A stretch of 41,204 nt of DNA from Mycolicibacterium xanthum (GTDB lineage: Bacteria > Actinomycetota > Actinomycetes > Mycobacteriales > Mycobacteriaceae). A model generated the notes under the pieces. It saw only the letters and a program-made list of their open reading frames with translations, was not told where the DNA came from and did not search any database. The stretch lies in NCBI RefSeq assembly GCF_019710635.1, contig NZ_JAIFZS010000071.1, forward strand, positions 1-41,204, given 5' to 3'. The translations under genes and the position numbers were made by a program. Below, in pieces: positions 6,781 through 14,725 of the stretch. Position 1 is the stretch's first letter. Each line of letters starts with the position of its first letter.

Positions 6781-8076
6781 GTGAGCCCTGCAGATCCGGT
6801 GCCGTTCCCGAACAGGCGGCGTGTGCTGGCCGCCCTGGCGATGGGCGTCGTCGCACCGGGCGCACTGGCGGCCTGCTCGAAATCCACCGGCAGCTCGCCG
6901 AGCGAGGACGCCGCAGAGGCGCCCAAGCCCCCCGAACTGCGCTTCCAGCCCGCCGATGACGCCGTCGACGTCCTGCCGACCAGCCGGATCGGGGTCGATG
7001 TCACCGACGGCTGGTTCCAGAAGGTGAAGCTGACCAACCCGGCGGGCACGGTCGTGGCGGGCAGCCTGAACCGGGACCGCACAGCCTTCACCGTCTCCGA
7101 GCCGCTCGGCTACGGCGTGTCCTACACCTGGGCCGGCACCGTGGTCGGCCACGACGGCAAGGCCGTGCCCGTCGCGGGGTCGTTCACCACCGTCAACCCG
7201 GCCACCCAGGTCAACGGCCAGTTCCAGCTGGCCGACGGGCAGACCGTCGGTGTCGCCGCACCGATCATCCTGCAGTTCGACGCCGCGATCGCCGAGGAAG
7301 ACCGCGCCGGGGTGGAGAAGGCACTGAAGGTGACCACCACCCCCGAGGTGGAGGGCGGCTGGGCGTGGCTGCCCGACGAGGTCGGCGGCTCCCGCGTGCA
7401 CTGGCGCAGCCGCGAGTACCTCCCGGCGGGCACGACGGTGCACGTCGACGCCAATCTCTATGGGGTGTCGTTCGGCCCGGGTGCTTACGGCGCGACGGAC
7501 TCCACGCTGGACTTCGGCATCGGCCGACGCCAGGTGGTCAAGGCCGAGGCCTCCAGCCACCGCATCCAGGTGATCACCGACGAGGGCGTGATCATGGACT
7601 TCCCGTGCAGCTACGGCGAGGGCGACCTGGACCGCAACGTCACCCGAAGCGGCGTCCACGTCGTCACCGAGAAGTACGAAGACTTCTACATGACCAACCC
7701 CGCGGCCGGCTACGCCAACGTGCACGAGCGGTTCGCCGTGCGGATCTCCAACAACGGTGAGTTCATTCACTGCAACCCGAACAGCATCGGTTCTCAGGGC
7801 AACACCAACGTCACCAACGGCTGCATCAACCTGAACCTGGAGAACTCCGAGCAGTACTTCCACAGTGCGATGTACGGCGACCCGGTCGAGGTGACCGGCA
7901 CCCGGATCGAGTTGTCCTACGCCGACGGTGACATCTGGGACTGGGCGGTGCCCTGGGACGAGTGGGTGTCGATGTCGGCGCTGTCGGCTCCCCCCGCTCC
8001 CGGCCGGATCCCGAGCACTGCACCCGCGACGCCCACCGACGCGCCGCAGCCGGTCAGCGGTCGCCCCGGGCGCTAG
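6781..8076 (+). CDS. ldt5 (lprQ): L,D-transpeptidase 5, lipoprotein LprQ (Ldt class)
   Basis: The product of 431 residues cross-links peptidoglycan stem peptides 3-3 at the cell surface. The N-terminus has an Arg-Arg-Arg segment, a hydrophobic stretch and lipobox ALAAC with Cys 32, so it is a lipoprotein. Two Ig-like domains (about 55-160 and 160-250) precede the YkuD catalytic domain. The catalytic Cys is at about 348 in GNTNVTNGCINLN, after IHCNPNSIGSQ. This variant motif (NGCINLN instead of SHGCIRL) matches, from memory, LdtMt5, the atypical paralog that is poorly inhibited by carbapenems. The C-terminus is a Pro/Ala-rich low-complexity tail. The gene starts with GTG 15 nt after murB. The neighbour order equals Rv0482-Rv0483. 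Confidence 0.93.
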   Translation: MSPADPVPFPNRRRVLAALAMGVVAPGALAACSKSTGSSPSEDAAEAPKPPELRFQPADDAVDVLPTSRIGVDVTDGWFQKVKLTNPAGTVVAGSLNRDRTAFTVSEPLGYGVSYTWAGTVVGHDGKAVPVAGSFTTVNPATQVNGQFQLADGQTVGVAAPIILQFDAAIAEEDRAGVEKALKVTTTPEVEGGWAWLPDEVGGSRVHWRSREYLPAGTTVHVDANLYGVSFGPGAYGATDSTLDFGIGRRQVVKAEASSHRIQVITDEGVIMDFPCSYGEGDLDRNVTRSGVHVVTEKYEDFYMTNPAAGYANVHERFAVRISNNGEFIHCNPNSIGSQGNTNVTNGCINLNLENSEQYFHSAMYGDPVEVTGTRIELSYADGDIWDWAVPWDEWVSMSALSAPPAPGRIPSTAPATPTDAPQPVSGRPGR

Positions 8077-8099
8077 CCGTAGCCGGCACCGGCCTGCCC

Positions 8100-8160
8100 G
8101 TTGATACTGCGTTGAGGGCGCAGAAGTGTGAGTGGCGCCCACCGCCAGCGCAGTTTCAAC
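8100..8160. terminator. Stem-loop between convergent ldt5 and SDR genes, possible bidirectional terminator
   Basis: An outer stem pairs GTTGATACTGCG (8100-8111) with CGCAGTTTCAAC (8149-8160) with one mismatch. An inner stem pairs GGGCGC (8116-8121) with GCGCCC (8135-8140). It lies between two genes that end at 8076 and 8177, so it may terminate both. No U-tract is present, as is common in mycobacteria. Confidence 0.55.
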
Positions 8161-8176
8161 GGAGGTCAACCGCCGG

Positions 8177-8932
8177 CTAGCGCCGGTTGAACCGCGATCC
8201 GGCGGCGCCGCTGACCTGGTCGCGCGGCCGGACCACGATCAGATCGAGGTCCACGTGCGCGGGCCGGCTTGCGACGAACCCGATCACCTCGGCGATGTCC
8301 TCGGCGACCAGGGGCGTGACGCCGGCATAGACCTTCTCGGCGCGTTCGGTGTCGCCGTCGAAGCGGTTCAGCGAGAAGTCGGTCTTCACCATGCCCGGCG
8401 CCACCTCGGTGAGCCGAACCGGCTGCCCGAGCAGTTCGCTGCGCAACGTGCGGTGCAGCACCCCCTGCGCGTGCTTGGCCGAGGTGTAGCCGGCGCCGTT
8501 GTCGTAGATCTCCACCGCGGCGATCGAGGTGACCGTGACGATCAGCCCGTCCCCGGAGGCGATCAGCTTGGGCAGCAGTGCGCGGGTCACGTGCAGCGTG
8601 CCCAGCACGTTGGCCTCCCACATCCACCGCCAGTGCTCCACGTCGGCCTCGGCCACCGACTCCAGGCCGCGGGCGCCGCCGGCGTTGTTGACCAGCACGT
8701 CGACCCGGTCCAGGCGACCGGCCAGGGCGGCGACCGCGGCGCTGTCGGTGACGTCGGCCACGATCGCCGTCCCGTCGATCTCGGTCGCCAGCGCCGCGAT
8801 GGGAGCCTCCCGGCGCGCCACGCAGACCACATGGAAGCCCTGTGCGGCAAGGGTTCTCGCAGTCGCCTCGCCGATCCCGGCGCTGGCCCCGGTGACCACC
8901 GCGACGCGGCGGCCAGCTGTTGGCGTCGTCAT
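8177..8932 (-). CDS. Short-chain dehydrogenase/reductase (Rv0484c-like)
   Basis: The product has 251 residues and is a classical SDR: TGASAGIG cofactor motif (about 15-22), NNAG at about 86-89, catalytic Ser in TSIAAVEIY and the YTSAK active-site motif near 149-153. The cofactor is NAD(P); the Arg-Arg after VCVA suggests NADPH. The substrate is unknown, although family members of this type often act on serine or 3-hydroxy acids. The ATG at 8932 is preceded by TAGGGT (8940-8945) with a 7-nt gap, a leaderless start; the in-frame GTG at 8941 overlaps the -10 box and is less likely. The Rv0485-type regulator that follows this gene in M. tuberculosis is absent here. Confidence 0.85.
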   Translation of the reverse strand: MTTPTAGRRVAVVTGASAGIGEATARTLAAQGFHVVCVARREAPIAALATEIDGTAIVADVTDSAAVAALAGRLDRVDVLVNNAGGARGLESVAEADVEHWRWMWEANVLGTLHVTRALLPKLIASGDGLIVTVTSIAAVEIYDNGAGYTSAKHAQGVLHRTLRSELLGQPVRLTEVAPGMVKTDFSLNRFDGDTERAEKVYAGVTPLVAEDIAEVIGFVASRPAHVDLDLIVVRPRDQVSGAAGSRFNRR

Positions 8933-9021
8933 GTACGTCACCCTAACGTCCGGGCCGAGCCATCCGCCTCCACCCGGACGGGTCGACGGCTGGATGAGCC
9001 GCGCGGTGGGCACCCCGACCC

Positions 9022-9080
9022 CGCGGTGTAGACATGACGCCGCAGTGTAGACATGACGACGCCGCAGTGTAGACATGACA
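9022..9080 (+). repeat. Three tandem 18-bp repeats at the mshA start
   Basis: Copies at 9022-9039, 9041-9058 and 9063-9080 share CGCRGTGTAGACATGAC. Each contains the short palindrome TGTAGACA and an ATG. The three ATGs (9034, 9053, 9075) are in three different frames; only 9053 is in frame with mshA. The first gives a 12-codon open frame stopping at 9070-9072. Confidence 0.8.
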
Positions 9081-10399
9081 ATGTGCCTCCAGCCTCCGAT
9101 CACCCCGGCCTGCCGCTCCCGCGCCGGGTTGCGGTGCTCTCCGTGCACACGTCGCCGCTGGCGCAACCGGGTACCGGGGACGCCGGCGGCATGAACGTCT
9201 ACGTGCTGCAGACCGCTCTCGAGCTGGCGAGCCGCGGTGTCGACGTGGAGATCTTCACCAGGGCCACCTCGTCGGCCGATCAACCGGTGGTCCGGGTGGC
9301 GCCCGGCGTCCTGGTCCGCAACGTGGTCGCCGGTCCGTTCGAGGGCCTGGACAAGAACGACCTGCCGACCCAGTTGTGCGCGTTCACCGCCGGCGTGCTG
9401 CGCGCCGAGGCGACCCACGAGCCGGGTTACTACGACATCGTGCACTCGCACTACTGGCTGTCCGGGCAGGTGGGCTGGCTGGCCGCCGACCGCTGGGCGG
9501 TGCCGCTCGTGCACACCGCCCACACCCTGGCGGCGGTGAAGAACGCGTCGCTGGCCGAGGGGGACACCCCCGAGCCGCCGATGCGCTCGATCGGCGAGCA
9601 GCAGGTCGTCGACGAGGCCGACCGCCTGATCGTCAACACCGAACACGAAGCCCGGCAACTGGTTTCGCTGCACCAGGCGGACGCCGAGAGTATCGACGTG
9701 GTGCACCCGGGGGTGGATCTGCAGATCTTCACCCCCGGTGACAAGGCGGCGGCACGGGCCGCGCTCGGACTCGACCCGGCCGCGTCGATCGTCGCGTTCG
9801 TCGGGCGCATCCAACCGCTGAAGGCACCCGATGTGCTGCTGCGCGCGACCGCGCTGTTGCCGGACGTGCACGTGGTGATCGCCGGCGGCCCGTCGGGCTC
9901 GGGTCTGGCGACCCCGGACGGCCTGGTTCACCTCGCGGCCGAACTGGGTATCACCGACCGGGTGACGTTCCTGCCCCCGCAGTCCCGTGACGACCTGGTC
10001 CGGGTGTACCGGGCCGCCGACATCGTCGCGGTGCCGAGCTACTCCGAGTCGTTCGGGCTGGTCGCCGTCGAGGCGCAGGCCTGCGGGACGCCGGTGGTGG
10101 CGGCCGCGGTGGGCGGCCTGCCCGTGGCGGTGCGGGACGGGATCAGCGGCGCACTGGTCGACGGCCATGACCCGGCCGATTGGGCCCGCACCATCGGTGA
10201 GTTGTTCAGCCGCGGCCCGGCGACCATGACCCGCGCCGCCGCCGAGCACGCGGCCGGTTTCTCCTGGGGGCACACCGTGGATGAGCTGCTGGCCGGCTAC
10301 GGGCGGGCGATCGCCGGGCACCGTGCCAGTCGCCAGCGCCAGCCCGGCGCCCGGCGTAGCGGCCGGAGGTTCTCGATGCGCCGGGGAGTCCGGGCGTGA
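9053..10399 (+). CDS. mshA: D-inositol-3-phosphate glycosyltransferase MshA
   Basis: MshA transfers GlcNAc from UDP-GlcNAc to 1-L-myo-inositol-1-phosphate, the first step of mycothiol synthesis in actinobacteria. The 448-residue GT4-family protein shows VHTSPLAQPGTGDAGGMNVYV (N-terminal Rossmann domain), HSHYWLSGQVGWL, TAHTLAAVKN, the FVGRIQPLKAPD junction and the C-terminal ESFGLVAVEAQACGTPVV motif with the EX7E acids. ATG 9053 lies inside the second copy of an 18-bp repeat; GTG 9083 is an in-frame alternative that leaves the repeats untranslated. The stop codon overlaps the GTG of the YbjN-like gene (GTGA), so the two are translationally coupled. Confidence 0.94.
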   Translation: MTTPQCRHDNVPPASDHPGLPLPRRVAVLSVHTSPLAQPGTGDAGGMNVYVLQTALELASRGVDVEIFTRATSSADQPVVRVAPGVLVRNVVAGPFEGLDKNDLPTQLCAFTAGVLRAEATHEPGYYDIVHSHYWLSGQVGWLAADRWAVPLVHTAHTLAAVKNASLAEGDTPEPPMRSIGEQQVVDEADRLIVNTEHEARQLVSLHQADAESIDVVHPGVDLQIFTPGDKAAARAALGLDPAASIVAFVGRIQPLKAPDVLLRATALLPDVHVVIAGGPSGSGLATPDGLVHLAAELGITDRVTFLPPQSRDDLVRVYRAADIVAVPSYSESFGLVAVEAQACGTPVVAAAVGGLPVAVRDGISGALVDGHDPADWARTIGELFSRGPATMTRAAAEHAAGFSWGHTVDELLAGYGRAIAGHRASRQRQPGARRSGRRFSMRRGVRA

Positions 10400-10929
10400 C
10401 CGATCCGGAGCAGGTCCGGGCCGTCATCGAGAAGACCCTCGACGAGCACGAGCTCACCTACACCCGGCATCAGGGGGCGCGTGGCGGGTTGCCCGGTCTG
10501 GTGGTCGAACTGCCCGGCGAGCGCCGGCTCACCACCAACACGATCCTGAGCATCGGCGAGCACTCGGTGCGGGTGGAGGCCTTCGTCTGCCGCAAACCCG
10601 ACGAGAACCACGAAGGGGTCTACCGGTTCCTGCTCAAACGCAACCGCAGGCTCTACGGGGTGGCCTACACGCTCGACAACGTCGGCGACATCTACCTCGT
10701 CGGCCGGATGGCGCTGGCATCGGTCACCGCCGATGAGGTGGACCGGATCCTCGGCCAGGTGCTCGAGGCGGTCGACTCGGATTTCAACACGTTGCTGGAG
10801 TTGGGCTTTCGTTCGTCCATCCAGAAGGAATGGGAGTGGCGTATCTCCCGTGGCGAGTCGCTGAAGAACCTGCGCGCCTTCGAGCACCTGATCACCGACG
10901 AGCGCGGCGACGACCGGGACGACGACTGA
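10396..10929 (+). CDS. YbjN domain-containing protein (Rv0487-like)
   Basis: The product has 177 residues and belongs to the YbjN family, whose fold resembles type III secretion chaperones. Visible features are LVVELPGERRLTTNTILSIGEHSVRVEAFV followed by YRFLLKRNRRLYGVAYTLD and DIYLVGRMAL, the usual alternating strand pattern, then a C-terminal helical part and an Asp-rich tail. No catalytic residues are evident; the molecular role is unknown. It overlaps the mshA stop codon by 4 nt, so it is probably co-expressed with mycothiol synthesis. gpmA follows 25 nt downstream. The Rv0488 (LysE-type exporter) gene recalled at this point in M. tuberculosis is absent. Confidence 0.8.
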   Translation: MTDPEQVRAVIEKTLDEHELTYTRHQGARGGLPGLVVELPGERRLTTNTILSIGEHSVRVEAFVCRKPDENHEGVYRFLLKRNRRLYGVAYTLDNVGDIYLVGRMALASVTADEVDRILGQVLEAVDSDFNTLLELGFRSSIQKEWEWRISRGESLKNLRAFEHLITDERGDDRDDD

Positions 10930-10954
10930 CCCTGCCCGTGAGAGGATTGCCGAC

Positions 10955-11707
10955 ATGGCAGATACCGCGACGCTGATCCTGCTCCGCCACGGCGAGAGCG
11001 AGTGGAACGCGCTGAACCTGTTCACCGGCTGGGTCGACGTCGACCTCACCGACAAGGGCCGTGCCGAGGCCGCCCGCGCCGGTGAGCTGATCAAGGAACA
11101 GGACCGCCTTCCCGACGTGCTGTACACGTCGCTGCTGCGGCGGGCCATCAACACCGCCAACATCGCGCTGGACACGGCCGACCGGCACTGGATTCCGGTG
11201 CACCGGGACTGGCGGCTCAACGAGCGCCACTACGGCGCGCTGCAGGGCCTGGACAAGGCCGAGACCAAGGCCAAGTACGGCGACGAGCAGTTCATGGCGT
11301 GGCGGCGCAGCTACGACACCCCGCCGCCACCGATCGAACCGGGCAGCGAGTTCAGTCAGGACGCCGATCCTCGCTACGCCGACATCGCCGGCGGCGCCCC
11401 GCTGACGGAGTGCCTCAAGGACGTCGTGGCCCGGTTCGTGCCGTACTTCACCGAGGCGATCGTTCCCGACCTCAAGGCGGGCAAGACGGTGATCATCGCC
11501 GCGCACGGCAATTCGCTGCGTGCGCTGGTCAAGTACCTCGACGGGATGTCCGACGAGGACGTGGTCGGGCTGAACATCCCGACCGGGATTCCGCTGCGCT
11601 ACGACCTGGACGCCGACCTCAAGCCGACGGTGCCGGGCGGCACCTACCTCGATCCGGAGGCCGCGGCCGCAGGTGCTGCGGCGGTCGCCGCCCAGGGCGC
11701 CAAGTAG
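10955..11707 (+). CDS. gpmA (gpm1): 2,3-bisphosphoglycerate-dependent phosphoglycerate mutase
   Basis: The enzyme interconverts 3- and 2-phosphoglycerate in glycolysis and gluconeogenesis. The 250-residue product has the phosphohistidine motif LRHGESEWN (His 12), NLFTGW, the RRAINTA segment, NERHYGALQG with the acid/base Glu, and the second histidine in AAHGNSLRAL. Its length matches dPGM enzymes. ATG at 10955 follows GAGAGG. The stop codon lies in the first copy of a perfect 17-bp tandem duplication. senX3-regX3 follow, as in M. tuberculosis (Rv0489-Rv0491). Confidence 0.96.
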   Translation: MADTATLILLRHGESEWNALNLFTGWVDVDLTDKGRAEAARAGELIKEQDRLPDVLYTSLLRRAINTANIALDTADRHWIPVHRDWRLNERHYGALQGLDKAETKAKYGDEQFMAWRRSYDTPPPPIEPGSEFSQDADPRYADIAGGAPLTECLKDVVARFVPYFTEAIVPDLKAGKTVIIAAHGNSLRALVKYLDGMSDEDVVGLNIPTGIPLRYDLDADLKPTVPGGTYLDPEAAAAGAAAVAAQGAK

Positions 11708-11735
11708 CCCCGTGCCCGAAGTAGCCCCGTGCCCG
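11702..11735 (+). repeat. Perfect 17-bp tandem duplication at the gpmA stop codon
   Basis: AAGTAGCCCCGTGCCCG occurs at 11702-11718 and again at 11719-11735 without a gap. The first copy carries the gpmA stop codon. Confidence 0.9.
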
Positions 11736-11751
11736 CGCCGGGCGAACAACG

Positions 11752-11842
11752 AGTGAACAGTGGAGAACACCGACTAGAACATCCGTGTTTGGGTCTGTGA
11801 CTTGTCCCGAAATGGCCGCACGCTGCTGGGATGACGTTCACC
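11752..11842. promoter_or_regulatory. Possible RegX3/PHO-box-like sites upstream of senX3
   Basis: GTTCACC lies at 11836-11842 on the plus strand, 20 nt before the senX3 start. On the minus strand GTTCTCC (11768-11762) and GTTCACT (11758-11752) stand 10 nt apart. GTTCACC-type repeats are the recognition unit of PhoP/RegX3 regulators in actinobacteria, and RegX3 is known to bind upstream of senX3. The match is partial. Confidence 0.35.
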
Positions 11843-11861
11843 GAGTTTGTACGATTTTCGT

Positions 11862-13046
11862 GTGAGTGTCGTATCGGCGCTGCTGCTCGCGGCGATCGTG
11901 GGACTGCTCGCGTTGTCGATCGGTCTGACCGTCGGGCTGGTGATCGTGCCCCGGGTCCGCGAACGACGTCAGCGGCGCCTGGCCGAACAGTCGGGCATCA
12001 CGGTCTCCCAGATGCTCGTGCACATCGTGGCTCAATCCCCGGTCGGGATCGTGGTGGTCGACACCTACCGTGACGTCGTCTACACCAATGGTCGCGCCAC
12101 CGAACTGGGCCTGGTGCGCGACCGTCTGCTCGACGACCGCGCCTGGGTGGCTGCCCAGCGCACCCTGGCCACCGGCGAGGACTGCGAATTCGACCTGTCG
12201 GCGCGCAAGCGCAACCGGCACGGCAGGTCCGGCCTTTCGGTGCGCGGCCAGGTGCGGCTGCTGACCGAGGAGGACCGCCGCTTCGCCGTCGTCTACGTCG
12301 ACGACCAGTCCGAACACGCCCGGATGGAAGCGACCCGCCGCGACTTCGTGGCCAACGTCAGCCACGAGCTCAAGACGCCGGTGGGAGCGTTGGGGGTGCT
12401 GGCCGAGGCGGTGCTGGCCTCGTCCGATGATCCCGAGACGGTGCGGCACTTCGCCGAGAAGATGGTCACCGAATCCAACCGGCTGGCGAACATGGTGGGC
12501 GAGCTGATCGAGCTGTCCCGGCTGCAGGGCGCCGAGCGGCTGCCCGACCTGGAGGCCGTCGACGTCGACACCGTCGTCGCCGAGGCGCTGTCTCGGCACA
12601 AGGTGTCCGCCGACAACGCCGACATATCGATCACCACCGACGCGCCGACCGGATTCCGGGTGTTCGGCGATCAGACCCTGCTGGTCACCGCCCTGGCCAA
12701 CCTCGTCTCCAATGCGATCGCATATTCGCCCAACGGATCGTCGGTGTCGATCAGCCGCCGCAGGCGGGGCGACAACATCGAGATCGCGGTCACCGACCGC
12801 GGCATCGGCATCGCCCCGGCCGACCAGGAACGGGTGTTCGAACGATTCTTCCGGGTCGACAAGGCCCGGTCCCGGGCCACCGGGGGAACCGGCCTCGGGC
12901 TGGCGATCGTCAAGCACGTCGCCGCCAACCACAACGGCTCGATCCGGCTGTGGAGCCAGCCGGGGACGGGTTCGACCTTCACTCTGTCGATTCCTGCGTA
13001 CCTCCGCAGCGATGACCCCGACGAACACGACGAACGAGAGGACTAG
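11862..13046 (+). CDS. senX3: Phosphate-sensing two-component sensor histidine kinase SenX3
   Basis: SenX3 phosphorylates RegX3 under phosphate limitation. The 394-residue product from GTG 11862 starts VSVVSALLLAAIVGLLAL, a membrane segment followed by a second short hydrophobic stretch and a basic region. A PAS-like domain (about 50-150), the H-box FVANVSHELKTP with phosphoacceptor His 168, an N-box (LVSNAIAYSP), DRGIGIAPADQERVFERFFR and GGTGLGLAIVKH follow. GTG 11862 was preferred over TTG 11847 because the protein then aligns with the M. tuberculosis N-terminus (recalled). regX3 starts 7 nt after the stop. The MIRU repeats known between senX3 and regX3 in M. tuberculosis are absent. Confidence 0.95.
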   Translation: MSVVSALLLAAIVGLLALSIGLTVGLVIVPRVRERRQRRLAEQSGITVSQMLVHIVAQSPVGIVVVDTYRDVVYTNGRATELGLVRDRLLDDRAWVAAQRTLATGEDCEFDLSARKRNRHGRSGLSVRGQVRLLTEEDRRFAVVYVDDQSEHARMEATRRDFVANVSHELKTPVGALGVLAEAVLASSDDPETVRHFAEKMVTESNRLANMVGELIELSRLQGAERLPDLEAVDVDTVVAEALSRHKVSADNADISITTDAPTGFRVFGDQTLLVTALANLVSNAIAYSPNGSSVSISRRRRGDNIEIAVTDRGIGIAPADQERVFERFFRVDKARSRATGGTGLGLAIVKHVAANHNGSIRLWSQPGTGSTFTLSIPAYLRSDDPDEHDERED

Positions 13047-13053
13047 AGCATCG

Positions 13054-13740
13054 ATGACCAGTGTGCTGATCGTGGAGGACGAGGAGTCCTTGGCCGATCC
13101 CCTGGCGTTTCTCCTGCGCAAGGAGGGTTTCGAGGCCACCGTGGTGGCCGACGGGCCCTCGGCGCTGGCCGAGTTCGAGCGCGCGGGCGCCGACATCGTG
13201 CTGCTGGATCTCATGCTGCCCGGGATGAGCGGAACCGACGTCTGCAAACAGCTGCGGTCACGTTCCAGCGTCCCGGTGATCATGGTGACCGCGCGCGACT
13301 CGGAGATCGACAAGGTCGTCGGCCTCGAACTCGGCGCGGATGACTACGTCACCAAGCCGTACTCCGCGCGTGAGCTGATCGCCCGGATTCGGGCCGTGCT
13401 GCGCCGTGGCACGGAGAACGACGACGGCACCATTGCCGACGGCGTGCTGGAGGCCGGGCCGGTGCGCATGGACGTGGAGCGCCACGTGGTCAGCGTGAAC
13501 GGTAAACCGATCACCCTGCCGCTCAAGGAGTTCGACCTGCTCGAGTATCTGATGCGCAACAGCGGCCGGGTGCTCACCCGCGGCCAGCTCATCGACCGGG
13601 TGTGGGGCGCCGACTACGTCGGGGACACCAAGACCCTCGATGTGCACGTCAAGCGGTTGCGCAGCAAGATCGAGGCGGACCCGGCCAACCCGGTGCATCT
13701 GGTCACCGTGCGGGGCCTCGGCTACAAGCTGGAGGGCTGA
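13054..13740 (+). CDS. regX3: Phosphate-responsive response regulator RegX3 (OmpR/PhoB family)
   Basis: The 228-residue product has a receiver domain with Glu 8/Asp 9, phosphoacceptor Asp 52 (LLDLMLPG), Thr 79 and Lys 101 (TKPYS), followed by a winged-helix OmpR-type DNA-binding domain (about 128-226: LPLKEFDLLEYLMRN, RGQLIDRVWG, TLDVHVKRLRSKIE, RGLGYKLEG). It activates phosphate-scavenging genes such as pst and phoA-type genes in mycobacteria. ATG 13054 lies 7 nt after senX3, so the pair is co-transcribed. Confidence 0.96.
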   Translation: MTSVLIVEDEESLADPLAFLLRKEGFEATVVADGPSALAEFERAGADIVLLDLMLPGMSGTDVCKQLRSRSSVPVIMVTARDSEIDKVVGLELGADDYVTKPYSARELIARIRAVLRRGTENDDGTIADGVLEAGPVRMDVERHVVSVNGKPITLPLKEFDLLEYLMRNSGRVLTRGQLIDRVWGADYVGDTKTLDVHVKRLRSKIEADPANPVHLVTVRGLGYKLEG

Positions 13741-13770
13741 TTCGGTTCGGTTCGTCGCGTGGCCGGGCCA

Positions 13771-13795
13771 GAGAGGTGTCACGTGCGTGCCTCTC
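13771..13795. terminator. Hairpin between convergent regX3 and methyltransferase genes
   Basis: GAGAGG (13771-13776) pairs with CCTCTC (13790-13795) around a 13-nt loop that includes the palindrome CACGTG. It sits between two convergent stop codons (13740 and 13823), so it may act as a terminator. No U-tract follows. Confidence 0.35.
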
Positions 13796-13822
13796 CGAAG
13801 GCGGGTGCGATCGACGTGGTGC

Positions 13823-14641
13823 TCAAGCCGCGCGCGCAGTGGCGATCAGTGCCGGGGTCGGGAAGCTCACCTGGCCGTTGTGGTCGACGAAGCGGTTCAG
13901 CCTCACCCGGGCGCGATCCCGCAAGCGGCTGAACTGCTCGTCGTCGACGTGTTCGGCCAGGGTCCAGCCGCGAATGTCGGTGTGTAGCCACGTGTCGAGC
14001 GAGGCGAAACGTGCGCGACCCTGGTGGCGCCGGACGACGACGTCGGGGAACGACGGCCGCATCAGATCGCCCAACTGTTCGGCAGTGCCGATGCGGAACG
14101 GGGCGCGCAATGCCTCGGCGGCCCAGTCGCCGAGCACCTCGCCGAGCAGGTCGACCATCGCCGCGTACCCGGGTGACTCCTCGACTGCCACCCAGGTTGC
14201 CACCGCCAGCCGGCCGGCGGGGCGGATGACACGGGCCATCTCCGCGAGCGCCAGTGCGGGATCCTCGAAGAACATCAGCGCGAATTGACAAGTGGCGCAG
14301 TCGACCTCGTTGTCTGCGAGCGGTAGCTGCTCTGCGACACCCCGCCGGACGTCAAGGCTCGGAGCCAGGCGCGCGGCAATCGCGAGCATCCCGTCGTTCG
14401 GGTCGACAGCGATGACCGAGCCGGCCGCTCCCACCCGCGCCAGCGCCGCACGGGCCACCGCGCCCGTACCGGTACCGATGTCGAGCAGGCGTTCTCCCCG
14501 AGCAGGGTTCACCGCGTCGAGCATCGGTTCGACCCACTGTCCGAACAGCGCCGGAACGAAGAACTGTTCGTATGTCTGTGCGGCGTCTGTCCCCACCTGC
14601 CCGGTGGCGGCGGCTGGACGATCGATTGGTTCTGCGTGCAT
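13823..14641 (-). CDS. SAM-dependent methyltransferase (UbiE/Methyltransf_11 type)
   Basis: The 272-residue product has SAM motif I LLDIGTGTGAVARAAL (about 48-63), motif II AVDPNDGML, a VAEQLPLADNEVDCATCQFALMFF stretch (motif post-II/III) and RVIRPAGRLAVATW. This matches small-molecule methyltransferases related to UbiE. The substrate is unknown. It is divergent from an HxlR-family regulator gene, and a perfect inverted repeat lies between them, so that regulator probably controls it. ATG 14641 was chosen; a longer frame to 14716 would run across the operator. The pair occupies the place of Rv0492c-Rv0494 in M. tuberculosis (recalled), so it is an accessory insertion. Confidence 0.8.
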   Translation of the reverse strand: MHAEPIDRPAAATGQVGTDAAQTYEQFFVPALFGQWVEPMLDAVNPARGERLLDIGTGTGAVARAALARVGAAGSVIAVDPNDGMLAIAARLAPSLDVRRGVAEQLPLADNEVDCATCQFALMFFEDPALALAEMARVIRPAGRLAVATWVAVEESPGYAAMVDLLGEVLGDWAAEALRAPFRIGTAEQLGDLMRPSFPDVVVRRHQGRARFASLDTWLHTDIRGWTLAEHVDDEQFSRLRDRARVRLNRFVDHNGQVSFPTPALIATARAA

Positions 14642-14675
14642 ACCACGATCATCGGCTCCGTTCCGCGGCCGGGAT

Positions 14676-14692
14676 AGTTCGGATTTCGAACT
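14676..14692. promoter_or_regulatory. Inverted repeat between methyltransferase and HxlR genes, likely operator
   Basis: AGTTCG (14676-14681), a 5-nt spacer and CGAACT (14687-14692) form a perfect palindrome in the 84-bp divergent intergenic region. It lies 34 nt from each start codon region, suitable for autoregulation by the HxlR protein. Confidence 0.55.
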
Positions 14693-14725
14693 CGAGCGCC
14701 CCGGCCTCGGTGGCATGATCGCGAT

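Noticed and set aside
5707..8169. Long minus-strand open frame (820 codons) over murB and ldt5
   Set aside because: Antisense shadow of two well-identified genes with no recognisable domain.
9022..9080. CRISPR array at the mshA start
   Set aside because: Three 18-bp repeats are separated by only 1-4 nt, so there are no spacers, and no cas genes are present.
13047..13053. MIRU-type repeat between senX3 and regX3
   Set aside because: The gap is only 7 nt; no repeat is present.
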